DNA from: Buchnera aphidicola (Hyperomyzus lactucae)
Lineage (GTDB): Bacteria > Pseudomonadota > Gammaproteobacteria > Enterobacterales > Enterobacteriaceae
Reading direction: 5' to 3'
Length of the DNA stretch: 64,000 nucleotides
Assembly (NCBI RefSeq): GCF_005081705.1
Contig: NZ_CP034876.1
Coordinates: 573,863-637,862 of the forward strand
Part shown: piece after piece, positions 20,787 through 31,523 of the stretch
Numbering within the stretch: position 1 is the stretch's first letter
Layout: each line of letters begins with the position of its first letter
The notes under the pieces: generated by a model
Databases searched by the model: none
What the model saw: only the letters and a program-made list of their open reading frames with translations
Told to the model about the DNA's origin: nothing
Made by a program: the position numbers and the translations under genes

Positions 20787-21554
20787 TTAAGATGTAGATG
20801 CACAAAAACCAGTATTAACAAAAGAACGACGAGAAGATAATGAATAATTTAAATTTTCATCCGTCCATGTTTTAACCTTTCCACCAGCTGCGACTACAAT
20901 GGAATGACCGGCTGCAGTATCCCAAATATGAGTATTTCCAAATCTTGGATAAATATGCGCTATTCCTTCTGCTATCAAACAAAATTTTAATGAAGAACCC
21001 ATTTTTTTTATTCTGTAATTTTTTCTTGCTCGTAAATAATCTTTTAATTCTTTATCAGGATGCGAACGACTAGTAATTAACAAAGGAACTTTTGATTTAG
21101 AAACATAAATTCTTTCTTTGTAACCAGGTTTTTTTTCTTTCCAAGCGTGTTTATTTAAAGAACAATACAAAATATCAAAAAAAGGAGCGTATATTACCCC
21201 TAATACAGGAATTCCGTTTTTAATTAAGCTGATATTTACTGTAAATTCACCATTTTTTTTTAAAAATTCTTTAGTTCCATCTAATGGATCTACTAACCAG
21301 TAATGATTCCAATGTTGACAAATTTTAAAATTATATAATTCCTCTTCGGAAAGAATTGGAATATTGGGGGTAATTAATGAAAGTCCTTTTTTAATTATAC
21401 TATTAGCTTCGTGATCAACATTAGTTATAGGAGTTTTATCTGATTTGTAAGAAATATTTATAAATTTTTCAGAATTATAAAATTTCATAATTGTATTACC
21501 GGCGCTACGTGCCAACCCACAAATTTTATCTAACATTTTATGCCATATATTCAT
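20787..21554 (-). CDS. cysQ: 3'(2'),5'-bisphosphate nucleotidase CysQ
   Basis: Removes the 3' phosphate from PAP(S), by-products of sulfate assimilation; inositol-monophosphatase fold, magnesium dependent. It has metal ligands in SEEELYNF, the [10 protein letters not shown] signature near residue 90, and [11 protein letters not shown] near residue 210. From the first ATG it has 255 residues. Starting at the third codon block (ATG 21536, MLDKICG) it has 249 and matches the E. coli start better. Neither has a clear ribosome site. Confidence 0.94.
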   Translation of the reverse strand: MNIWHKMLDKICGLARSAGNTIMKFYNSEKFINISYKSDKTPITNVDHEANSIIKKGLSLITPNIPILSEEELYNFKICQHWNHYWLVDPLDGTKEFLKKNGEFTVNISLIKNGIPVLGVIYAPFFDILYCSLNKHAWKEKKPGYKERIYVSKSKVPLLITSRSHPDKELKDYLRARKNYRIKKMGSSLKFCLIAEGIAHIYPRFGNTHIWDTAAGHSIVVAAGGKVKTWTDENLNYSLSSRRSFVNTGFCASTS

Positions 21555-21581
21555 AGTACCAAAGAAAACATTTTTATAAAA

Positions 21582-22034
21582 TTATTTTTTTGGAATTATA
21601 TTAACCGTAAAATAAAGAAATACTTCGTTATGTGGTTGAAAAATAACTTTGTGTTCACCCACTTGACGTAATAAACCATTAGGTAATCGAATTTCTTTTT
21701 TATTTATTTTAATACCCAGTAGCATCATTTCTTTAATAATATTTCTAACTCCCACAGAACCAAATATCTTACCTTCTTTCCCAACTTTCGATGCAATTGT
21801 TAAAGAATTGACTTTTTTAATTTTATCGGCTCGTGACTGTGCTATTAGCAATTTGCTAATGTTTTCTTTTTCTAATGCAACACGTTGAGCTTCAAAAGAT
21901 TCAATATTTTTTTTATTAGCTAAAATAGCTTTTCCTTTTGGGATTAAAAAATTTCTCGCATAACCAGATTTAACATTTATAATTGCTCCGGAATCACCTA
22001 ATTTATAGATTTTAGATAAAAGAATGACTTCCAT
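21582..22034 (-). CDS. rplI: 50S ribosomal protein L9
   Basis: Large-subunit protein with an N-terminal rRNA-binding domain, a long connecting helix and a C-terminal domain. At 150 residues it is one longer than E. coli L9 (149). The signature region GDSGAIINVKSGYARNFLIP lies near residues 13-32. It follows rpsR in the conserved rpsF-rpsR-rplI operon. Confidence 0.97.
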   Translation of the reverse strand: MEVILLSKIYKLGDSGAIINVKSGYARNFLIPKGKAILANKKNIESFEAQRVALEKENISKLLIAQSRADKIKKVNSLTIASKVGKEGKIFGSVGVRNIIKEMMLLGIKINKKEIRLPNGLLRQVGEHKVIFQPHNEVFLYFTVNIIPKK

Positions 22035-22080
22035 AGTTGACCTGTTCTCTTTTTATTTAATGTTTGATTGTATCGTAATT

Positions 22081-22308
22081 TCAACGGTGTTGATCAGTAT
22101 ATGGCAATAAAGCAAGATAACGTGCTCTCTTAATAGCTTTAGATAATTGTCTTTGATATTTTGCTCTAGTTCCAGTAATACGACTAGGAACAATTTTACC
22201 GCTTTCTGTAATATAATTTTTCAGAACAGTGATATCTTTATAATCTATTTCTTTAACGTGTTCTGCAGTAAACCGACAAAATTTTCGACGACGAAAGTAG
22301 CGAACCAT
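22081..22308 (-). CDS. rpsR: 30S ribosomal protein S18
   Basis: Small-subunit protein that pairs with S6 on 16S rRNA. It is 75 residues long as in E. coli, with conserved [31 protein letters not shown] and [20 protein letters not shown]. It lies between rpsF and rplI. The 82-base gap to rpsF is where enteric bacteria carry priB; no priB frame remains. Confidence 0.98.
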   Translation of the reverse strand: MVRYFRRRKFCRFTAEHVKEIDYKDITVLKNYITESGKIVPSRITGTRAKYQRQLSKAIKRARYLALLPYTDQHR

Positions 22309-22390
22309 TTTATTTTCTCCAAAAAAAATATTATAAATAATTATTTTAAAATATTTGATGTTTTCTAATACTTAATATTTTCAATGAATT

Positions 22391-22732
22391 TTATTTTTTT
22401 TCTTTTTTATCATCTTTAAGTTTTAAAATAGGTGATGATTCAGTTACTGCTTCTTTCATACACATAATGATATTGCGAAGAATAAAATTATTGAAACGAA
22501 ATTCTGTTTCTAAAAGATTAATAGTTTGGGGAAAAACTTCTATATTCATTAAAATATAATGTGCTTTATGCAGTTTTTTAATAGAATAAGATAACTGGCG
22601 TCTACCCCAATCTTCTAAACGATGTATGTTGCCAGAATTATCATGAATTATTTTCTTATATTTTTCTATCATTAAAGGTATTTTGTCACTTTGATCAGGA
22701 TGAACCATGAATATTATTTCATAATGACGCAT
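22391..22732 (-). CDS. rpsF: 30S ribosomal protein S6
   Basis: Small-subunit protein binding 16S rRNA with S18. The ATG at 22732 gives [16 protein letters not shown], identical in start to E. coli, with AAAGGAG seven bases upstream; a TTG one codon earlier is not needed. It has 113 residues. The variable acidic C-terminal tail of E. coli S6 (131-135 residues) is lost and ends in lysines. It is the first gene of the rpsF-rpsR-rplI operon, with a structured leader just upstream. Confidence 0.97.
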   Translation of the reverse strand: MRHYEIIFMVHPDQSDKIPLMIEKYKKIIHDNSGNIHRLEDWGRRQLSYSIKKLHKAHYILMNIEVFPQTINLLETEFRFNNFILRNIIMCMKEAVTESSPILKLKDDKKEKK

Positions 22733-22738
22733 CAAAAT

Positions 22739-22801
22739 GCTCCTTTCGGTTTTTTTTAGCTTCCTTTATAAGATATTTTCTATATATATTTTAAAGGGAG
22801 C
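22739..22801 (-). promoter_or_regulatory. Candidate S6:S18 autoregulatory leader
   Basis: In the rpsF leader GCTCC (22801-22797) can pair with GGAGC (22743-22739), which holds the ribosome-binding site, and CCGA lies directly before that strand. Enteric rpsF mRNAs carry an S6:S18-binding leader with an unpaired CCG near a stem that hides the ribosome site, so this looks like a retained version. The same 5' strand can instead pair with TAAAGGAAGC further along (one G-U), which would give two exclusive folds. Called by eye, not by a covariance model. Confidence 0.45.
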
Positions 22802-22894
22802 AAGGAACTTTTTTAAAATTTTTAAATAATTACTGTATATGGTATTTTAATTACAGAAAAAAATCAATATAATTTGATATTTTAAAAATATACA

Positions 22895-25090
22895 TTAATA
22901 AGATTTATATAAAGATAATTCTATTTTTCTCTCATGTAAATTTACAGAAAGCACTTGAACTTGTAAAGTATCACCAAGACGATAAATATTCTTTTTAGAC
23001 TTTCCAATTAGTTTGAGTCCTAGAGAATCAAAATAATAATAATCATCATGCAAAGAAGCTATGTGGACTAATCCATCAATAAAAAACTGATTCAAACGAA
23101 CAAAAAATCCAAAAGAAGTTACATTAGAAATAACACCAGTTAATATTTCGCCAATTTTTTTATTCATAAAATCACATTTTAACCAATCAATTACGTTTCT
23201 GCTTGCTTCATCTGCACGTCTTTCAGTTATAGAGCAATGAATTCCTATTTGTTTCATTTCACTAATATTATATAAATAAGTATCAGAAGAATTACAATCA
23301 TTCGATGATATATTATTTTTATTTGATAATAAATATTTAATTACTCTATGTAATACAAGATCAGGATAGCGTCTAATAGGTGAAGTAAAATGAACATAAC
23401 TAGATAAAGATAAACCAAAGTGTCCACAATTATCAGGAGAGTATACCGCTTGTTTCATAGAACGTAATAATATTGTTTGAATCATTTCATATTCAGGACG
23501 ATTAGAAATATTTTTTAATAAATTAGAATAATGAATTGATTCAGGAGTTTCTCCCCCTGACAATGTTAGCCCTAATTCTTTTAAAAATAAACGAAAACTG
23601 ATAATACTATCTTTTTTAGGACGATCATGGTTGCGAAATAAAACGGGATGTTTATATTTTTCAACAAAAGAAGCTGAAGCGATATTTGCTAAAATCATAC
23701 ATGATTCGATGAATTTATGTGCATCATTTCGAATATTTTGATAGATATCTTTAATTCTAAAATTAGAATCTAAAATAAACTTAGGTTCTATATTTTCAAA
23801 GTCAATACCTTTTTTAGAATGATTATTATCATGTAAAATTTTTTGTAAACATGAAAGATTTTCTATATATTTTAATAATTTTTTATATTTAGAACGAAGA
23901 AAAATATCACCATTCCAAATTTTAAAAATTTCATTATATGTAAATCTTCCATGAGAATATATGATGGCCTCATAATGTTTATAACTGATTAATTCTCCTG
24001 TCTTCGATAAACTCATCTCACATATTAAACATAAACGTTCCGTATAAGGAATTAAAGAACATAAATTTGTAGAAATTTTTTCTGGTAACATTGGTATAAC
24101 TAATGAAGGAAAATATATAGAAGTGCCTCTTGCTAAAGCTTCTTTATCTAATGCTGTATTAGGTTTGATATAGTAACTCACATCCGCAATAGCCACCCAT
24201 AAATCCCAACCTTCTTCTAGATTTATTTTTTTTTTACAAAAAATAGCATCATCAAAATCACGAGCATCTTCGTCATCAATCGTAAAAAAAGGAAGATGTC
24301 TTAAATCTATACGATTTTTAAAATCAGATTGATTTATTGTATCATTGATTGTATTAATTTGTTTTTTGATTTCATCTGACCACAAAGAAGGGATAGCATG
24401 CGTACGTAAAGCTATTTCTATAGCTAAATTAATACCCATTTCTTTTCCAAGAACTTCTACTATCAATCCTTTTATTTTATTATTTCTTATGAGATTTTTT
24501 TTTAATTTTACAACAACAACAGAACCTATTTCAATGTGTTCTTCAACAGATAAACATATAAAAATTTTGAAGTTAAAACGAGTATCATCTGGAATAACAA
24601 ATTTTTTTTCATTTTTAATATAATACCTACCAACGATTAATACATTATTAGGTTGTAGTATTTTTAAAAACTTTGCCGCACTTCTTCCTTTTCTATCAGA
24701 ATTGACAATATGAGCCAAAATAACATCACCATGAATACAGCATCTCATTTGTTCTGATGAAAGCCAAAGATCATCTTTTAACGTTTCTGTTCTAAGAAAA
24801 CCATAACCGTCTCTATGACCTATAACTTTTCCCTGGACTACTTTAAGATTTTCAGGAGCAATATAACAACGATTTTTAGTATAGATTATTTGACCTTCAC
24901 GTTCCATTGCTCTTAATCTACGACGTAGTGCTTTTTTCTCTTCTTGATTGTTGATACCGAATTTTTTCTCTAAATTTCTTTGACTTATTAAGTCTTGACA
25001 TTTTCTAAGCCATGATAAAATATATTCTCGACTTGGAATTGGATTTTTATATTTATTAGCTTCTCTTTTTTGGTAGGGATCTACTACCAT
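22895..25090 (-). CDS. rnr: Ribonuclease R
   Basis: Processive 3'-5' exoribonuclease that degrades structured RNA. An N-terminal winged-helix and cold-shock region (GHRDGYGFLR near residue 90) is followed by the RNB catalytic domain with FTIDDEDARDFDDAIF near residue 268 and VAIADVSYYI. The C-terminal S1 domain contains GVISNVTSFGFFVRL. The protein ends (731 residues) just after S1. The E. coli enzyme (813) continues with about 80 Lys-rich residues, which are missing here. The start at 25090 has GGAG eight bases upstream. Confidence 0.96.
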   Translation of the reverse strand: MVVDPYQKREANKYKNPIPSREYILSWLRKCQDLISQRNLEKKFGINNQEEKKALRRRLRAMEREGQIIYTKNRCYIAPENLKVVQGKVIGHRDGYGFLRTETLKDDLWLSSEQMRCCIHGDVILAHIVNSDRKGRSAAKFLKILQPNNVLIVGRYYIKNEKKFVIPDDTRFNFKIFICLSVEEHIEIGSVVVVKLKKNLIRNNKIKGLIVEVLGKEMGINLAIEIALRTHAIPSLWSDEIKKQINTINDTINQSDFKNRIDLRHLPFFTIDDEDARDFDDAIFCKKKINLEEGWDLWVAIADVSYYIKPNTALDKEALARGTSIYFPSLVIPMLPEKISTNLCSLIPYTERLCLICEMSLSKTGELISYKHYEAIIYSHGRFTYNEIFKIWNGDIFLRSKYKKLLKYIENLSCLQKILHDNNHSKKGIDFENIEPKFILDSNFRIKDIYQNIRNDAHKFIESCMILANIASASFVEKYKHPVLFRNHDRPKKDSIISFRLFLKELGLTLSGGETPESIHYSNLLKNISNRPEYEMIQTILLRSMKQAVYSPDNCGHFGLSLSSYVHFTSPIRRYPDLVLHRVIKYLLSNKNNISSNDCNSSDTYLYNISEMKQIGIHCSITERRADEASRNVIDWLKCDFMNKKIGEILTGVISNVTSFGFFVRLNQFFIDGLVHIASLHDDYYYFDSLGLKLIGKSKKNIYRLGDTLQVQVLSVNLHERKIELSLYKSY

Positions 25091-25181
25091 ATTTACTTCT
25101 CCATGTATATTGTTTTAGAATAAAATTTCACATTCATAAATAGCAATCTATTTTTCTAATAAATTAACAGTTTTATTTAAT

Positions 25182-26495
<1,314 letters not shown>

Positions 26496-26509
26496 TTATT
26501 TTTAAAATA

Positions 26510-27445
26510 TTATTCTTCAATTTTAATCATTTGATTCATATATTGAAAAAAATCACTATCTGAATTAATTAACATAATATTCTGCTTGTTTTTAAAACTA
26601 TTTTCATAAGCACGCAAACTACGAATAAAAAAATAAAAATAAGGCTCAGAACTAAAATTCTTTGCAAATAATTTTGTTACTTCTGCTTCCCCTTCACCTT
26701 TAATAATTAATGCTTCTTTTTGTGCTTTTGCTAATATTAAAGATACTTTGTAATCCGCTGCAGCACGTAATTTCTCTGCTTGTTCTTGTCCTTGAGAACG
26801 CTGACTTCTGGCTACAGCTTCTCTTTCTGCTCTCATTCGATTATATATAGCATCAGAGACTTCGATGGGTAAATTGATTTGTTTAATACGAATATCTACT
26901 ACTTGAATACCTAGTGCATTCATACTATTAACATTAATTAAAGATGTTTTTTTTAAATTAATAGTGCCTTTATTCAATGAAGTTAGAACATCTGTTGTTA
27001 ATCTTCCTCGAGAATCAGTAACAATTTCTTTGACGTTAAGACGACCTATTTCAGAACGTAATCGATCACTAAATTTTCTTTTTAATAATACTTCGGCCTG
27101 AAAAGTATCCCCTCCTCCAGTCGCAAGATAATAGCGACTAAAATCATTAATCCGCCACTTAATATAAGAATCAACAATAAGATCTTTTTTTTCTTTCGTA
27201 ACAAAACGATCTGCTTGATTATCCATAGTATGAATCCTTCCATCTAACATTTTAACTGTTTCTAAAAAAGGAAGCTTAAAATGTAATCCAGGATTATATA
27301 CTACAGTTTTCTGTTCATTATTACGTAAAACTTTACCAAATTGTAAAATAATCCCACGTTCTCCTTCTTTAACAATAAAAAAAGAGGAAGATAATAAAAG
27401 AAGCAAAAAACTTGATATAAAAATAAAAACTTTGTTCATATTCAT
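26510..27445 (-). CDS. hflC: FtsH protease regulator HflC
   Basis: SPFH/prohibitin-domain protein that forms, with HflK, a large membrane assembly around the FtsH protease. One N-terminal membrane segment (about residues 5-25) is followed by KEGERGIILQFGKV and the band-7 domain, then a helical region with AEREAVARSQRSQGQEQAEK. It has 311 residues against 334 in E. coli. Its start overlaps the hflK stop (ATGA), which suggests coupled translation. Confidence 0.96.
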   Translation of the reverse strand: MNMNKVFIFISSFLLLLLSSSFFIVKEGERGIILQFGKVLRNNEQKTVVYNPGLHFKLPFLETVKMLDGRIHTMDNQADRFVTKEKKDLIVDSYIKWRINDFSRYYLATGGGDTFQAEVLLKRKFSDRLRSEIGRLNVKEIVTDSRGRLTTDVLTSLNKGTINLKKTSLINVNSMNALGIQVVDIRIKQINLPIEVSDAIYNRMRAEREAVARSQRSQGQEQAEKLRAAADYKVSLILAKAQKEALIIKGEGEAEVTKLFAKNFSSEPYFYFFIRSLRAYENSFKNKQNIMLINSDSDFFQYMNQMIKIEE

Positions 27446-28656
27446 TCTGTCTCTTTATTTGCAACATCACTTCGCATCGAGTCAATACGACGTTGTTCTA
27501 AAATATTCTTAGGAGATAATGAAGAAAAATAGTTAAAATGTTTATCCTTCTTAGAAGGATAAGAATAATTCTTACTAAAATTTTTATTAATAGATTTGAT
27601 GTTAGAAAAAAGTTCATTCAAGGATAAAAAGAATGTGGAATGATTTTTCTGATCAATAAATATCTTTTTATTTTTACTTAACATTCTTTCCATTGATTCT
27701 ATATAAAGACGTTTTAAAGTTATTTTTTTAGCTTTTTTATATTCAGGTAGAATTTTCGAAAAACGAGCCACTTCTCCTTGAGCTTCAAGAATTATACGCG
27801 ATGAGTATGCTCGAGCTTCTTCTAAGATTCTTTGTGCCTTACCATTAGCTTTAGGATTGACTTCGTTGGCATAAGCTTCAGCTTCACGTACGTACTGTTC
27901 ACGGTTTTCACGCGCTGCAATAGCATCATCAAAAGAAGATTTAACCTCTTCTGGAGGTCTAGCTGTTTGAAAATTAACATCTAATATTGTAATTCCCATT
28001 TGATATGGTTTGATGGTGTCTTCAATTTCTTTTTGAGTATCACTTCTTACCAAAGTACGTCCTTCTGTTAATACTCGATCCATAGTTGAATGTCCGATAA
28101 CTCCCCTCAATGCACTATCTGTTGCTTGACGCAAACTGTCATCTGGATAAGAAACAGAAAATAAATAATGAGCGGGATTAGTGATTTTATATTGTACATT
28201 CATTTCTACACGAACTACATTTTCATCTGAAGTTAACATTACACCCGAAGTTGCTAATTCACGTACAGTTTCAACATTCACCGTTTTAACTTCGTCAATA
28301 AAAACTGGTCTCCAATTTAATCCTGGCTCGACTAAATGACTAAATTTGCCAAAACTAGTAACCACACCACGTTCGGCTTCTTTGATAGTATAAAAACCAC
28401 TAATACACCAAATAAAAAAACTTATAAATATTATTATTAAAAAAGGATGACTTGTCTTATTTGATAAACTAAAAGAATTATTGTTTCTAGTAATAATATT
28501 CTTCATGTTATAAAAAAAACTTTTTATATCTTCTATAGTATCTTTGTTCTTTATTTTTTTTTCATTTTTATTATCCGAACAGTTTTTATCTTCACTATTC
28601 TTGCCCCCCCATGGATCAAGTTCAGGTTTATTATCACTTGGTTTATTCCAGGCCAT
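27442..28656 (-). CDS. hflK: FtsH protease regulator HflK
   Basis: Partner of HflC. A short hydrophilic N-terminus (MAWNKPSDNKPELDPWGG), which lacks the long Gly-rich stretch of E. coli, is followed by one membrane segment near residues 70-90 and by KEAERGVVTSFGKFSHLVEPGLNW in the SPFH domain. IAARENREQYVREAEAYANE lies further on. The start at 28656 matches E. coli, and a TGAGG lies six bases upstream. In E. coli hfq and hflX lie between miaA and hflK; here the 156-base gap contains neither. Confidence 0.96.
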   Translation of the reverse strand: MAWNKPSDNKPELDPWGGKNSEDKNCSDNKNEKKIKNKDTIEDIKSFFYNMKNIITRNNNSFSLSNKTSHPFLIIIFISFFIWCISGFYTIKEAERGVVTSFGKFSHLVEPGLNWRPVFIDEVKTVNVETVRELATSGVMLTSDENVVRVEMNVQYKITNPAHYLFSVSYPDDSLRQATDSALRGVIGHSTMDRVLTEGRTLVRSDTQKEIEDTIKPYQMGITILDVNFQTARPPEEVKSSFDDAIAARENREQYVREAEAYANEVNPKANGKAQRILEEARAYSSRIILEAQGEVARFSKILPEYKKAKKITLKRLYIESMERMLSKNKKIFIDQKNHSTFFLSLNELFSNIKSINKNFSKNYSYPSKKDKHFNYFSSLSPKNILEQRRIDSMRSDVANKETE

Positions 28657-28812
28657 TCTATGCCTCATTTATTAGTTTTATTACTAAAATAGTTTTAAAA
28701 AATTATTGAAAGAATTAAATGTTTATTTGTTTTAAGATCTAAAGAATCTATAAAAAATTTTTTATATTCTATTAAGAATAAAACACTATTTTTTCTATTA
28801 ATATCATTAATC

Positions 28813-29765
28813 TTATAAAAACTTTTTACATCCTTTTTCAAGGGTATCTAATACTTGTTCAACTAGAATATTTGTATTAGAATTATATAATATCTTATTG
28901 AGATTCTCCCATTTTTTTAACCATGTTAGTTGACGTTTAGCTAATTTTCTTGTAGAAAAAACAATTTTATTGAACATTTCCTTATGACTTGTTTTGTATT
29001 CAAGATATTCCCACATTTGACGATATCCTATACATCGCATAGATGGTAAATTTATATGCAAATCTCCTCTTAAAAAAAGAAATTCTACTTCTTGTTGAAA
29101 ATCTAACATGAACATTTTTCTTACACGAAATTCAATTTTATTATTCAACCATTCTTTATTCGGAGGTATAATTGCAAATTGAAAAACAGTATATGGTAAT
29201 TGATAGTTATTATATTTTTTTAGTTCTGTTAAATTTTTTCCAGAAAGATGAAAAATTTCTAAAGCTCTTAATAATCTTTGAAAATCATTTTTGTGAATTC
29301 GACTAGCAGAGATAGGATCTATTAATTCTAATTTTTCATGTAAAGAATATTTATCGTTAGCTTTCTGTAATAAAAATTCACGTGTTTTAATATTAGATGG
29401 TGGCAAAACAGATAATCCATATAGTAATACATGATAATAAAACATTGTACCACCAACAAGACAAGGTATTTTCCCTAATTGAATAATATTATTGATTTCT
29501 TTTAAAACATCATTCTGAAATTCTGAAGCAGAATAGTATTCAACTGGATCTTTAATATTTAATAAACGATGAGGATGACTAGATAAATCAGAAAAACTTG
29601 GCTTATCTGTTCCAATATCCATTCCACGATAAATTAATGCAGAATCTACACTAATCAATTCTATTGGTAAATATTTTCTAAGACACATAGCAAGTTTACT
29701 TTTTCCACATGCTGTTGGTCCCATTAAAAAAAGAATTATAGGTTTTTTTTTTTATAAAAATTCAT
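28813..29765 (-). CDS. miaA: tRNA dimethylallyltransferase, frameshift at an A11 run near the start
   Basis: Adds the dimethylallyl group to A37 of tRNAs reading U-starting codons. The main frame starts at ATG 29724 (303 residues) with the P-loop GPTACGKS and continues ISVDSALIYRGMDIGT, LVGGTMFYYH, and the C-terminal RQLTWLKKW. That start would omit the first beta strand. An ATG at 29765, overlapping the mutL stop as ATGA, reads MNFYKKK and then leaves frame at an 11-base A run (29743-29753). One extra A restores MNFYKKKKPIILFLMGPTA, which matches E. coli KAIFLMGPTA. The annotated range includes this upstream start. Confidence 0.92.
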
Positions 29766-31417
29766 AGTTTTAAAATACATAAAGCTGCATCAATATCTAT
29801 TTTTTGCAATAATTTTGGTGGAGGATTTTTTAGTAATAAAGGATAATAATATTCTATTTCTAAAATCACTGCAATGCCATTAATATAATTCCAATCTTTT
29901 AGTTCTATAAAAACGTTAATATAAAACCAATTTATCATTTCTAAAATTGATATTTTTTTTCTAAGAAATAGAAATTTGAAAAAAGATAATATTAGATCAA
30001 TGTTATTTTTTAAAAAACAAGGAGTTGTGCTTAAAATAACATATTTTTTTTTAAAAATTAAATGAAATCCAATTTTTGATAAAATTTTTCTATTATTAAA
30101 TAATATGATATATTCTTGCAATGTAGAATTAAGTTTAATGTTAGTTAAAAAGTATTCAGGTATTATTTTTTTTTCAATATCATTTATCAATTTTTTTTTT
30201 TCAACAATTCCCTGGGCTAAAGGTAATGAGATTAAGAAAAAATCATTACGATAACAAATCAAACCATAATATTTACGTATAACTATTAACAATTTTCCAA
30301 TAGAAGTATTATCTTTTTTTAAACAACTCTTAAGATTAGAATTAAAAAAACCTGATTTATTAAGTTCTTTTTTTTCATATATATTTTTAAATAAAATATT
30401 TTTTGATGAATATTTATATGTAATTTTTTTTAAATTACATAAAATAGCTTCGTAAATAAAAATATAAATTATATTAGGTTGATGAAACTTGATTTCATTT
30501 TTAGTGGGGTGAATATTAACATCAATATTATTAGGTGGAATTTTTAAATACAAAATAAATGATATATTCTTATTTCCTACTATTTTATAGTAAGCATTAC
30601 AAATTGCGTTAACAAAGAGTTTATTATAAATACATCGATTATTAACATAACAATATTGTATTTTTTTAAGATTGTTACAATCTTGAAGATATGATATCCA
30701 TCCAAATAAAAAAATATCATCTTTTTTTGACTGTATCTCTCTTGATTTATTTATATTGAATGTATTTAGTATATTTCTCAATCTATAAATTTTTTTTTGC
30801 TCATTATTTACAGAATTATATTGAGCAATCAATTTTTCATTATGTTTTAAAGAAAAATTTATATCAAAGTGAGATAAAGCTATTTTTTTTATTACTTCAA
30901 AGATTTTAAAAAATTCTGATCTTTTATTCTTTATAAATTTAAGACGGACTGGTATATTATAAAATAAATTTTCTACTATAACAGTTGTACCTTTCGGATG
31001 AGCAATAGGTTGCACAGTAATATGATTATCAATAAATCTTTCTGAATATATTTTCCAAGCAAGACTATTTAAATGAGTACAAGAAATTAAAGTTAATCTT
31101 GATACAGCTCTAATACTAGCTAGAGCCTCGCCTCGAAATCCAAAAGTACTGATGGCATCTAAATCTGATAACGAATTAATCTTACTAGTAGCATGATGAG
31201 TAATTGCAAGTAATAATTCTTTTTTTTTAATACCGCAACCATCATCTCTTATAAGAATGGATTGAAAACCACTTTTTTCAATTATAATGTTAATATTTTT
31301 CGCACCAGCATCTATACTATTTTCTATGATTTCTTTAACAACAGAAGCTGGACGATCAATGATTTCTCCAGAAGAAATTTGACTAGATAAATCAGATGGT
31401 AATATAAGAATGGGCAT
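29762..31417 (-). CDS. mutL: DNA mismatch repair protein MutL
   Basis: Links MutS recognition to downstream repair. A GHKL ATPase domain has IENSIDAGAKNINI (Asn and Asp of motif I), DDGCGI and STFGFRGEALASI. The N-terminal domain is well conserved. The middle linker is Lys/Asn-rich and short, and the C-terminal dimerisation domain ends with AALCILKL. It has 551 residues against 615 in E. coli. Like the E. coli protein it shows no endonuclease motif. Its stop overlaps the upstream miaA start. Confidence 0.95.
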   Translation of the reverse strand: MPILILPSDLSSQISSGEIIDRPASVVKEIIENSIDAGAKNINIIIEKSGFQSILIRDDGCGIKKKELLLAITHHATSKINSLSDLDAISTFGFRGEALASIRAVSRLTLISCTHLNSLAWKIYSERFIDNHITVQPIAHPKGTTVIVENLFYNIPVRLKFIKNKRSEFFKIFEVIKKIALSHFDINFSLKHNEKLIAQYNSVNNEQKKIYRLRNILNTFNINKSREIQSKKDDIFLFGWISYLQDCNNLKKIQYCYVNNRCIYNKLFVNAICNAYYKIVGNKNISFILYLKIPPNNIDVNIHPTKNEIKFHQPNIIYIFIYEAILCNLKKITYKYSSKNILFKNIYEKKELNKSGFFNSNLKSCLKKDNTSIGKLLIVIRKYYGLICYRNDFFLISLPLAQGIVEKKKLINDIEKKIIPEYFLTNIKLNSTLQEYIILFNNRKILSKIGFHLIFKKKYVILSTTPCFLKNNIDLILSFFKFLFLRKKISILEMINWFYINVFIELKDWNYINGIAVILEIEYYYPLLLKNPPPKLLQKIDIDAALCILKL

Positions 31418-31523
31418 TGCCTTTTTCTCTAATTTTATTTAATATACTATTTTACAAAAATAGAATAGAACTATTATGAACTATTCTATTAAATAAAAAG
31501 TAATTTTTTACTAAAAAATAATT

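Noticed and set aside
28657..28812. Possible hfq or hflX remnant between hflK and miaA
   Set aside because: The E. coli order predicts them here, but no segment resembling either protein was visible in any frame.
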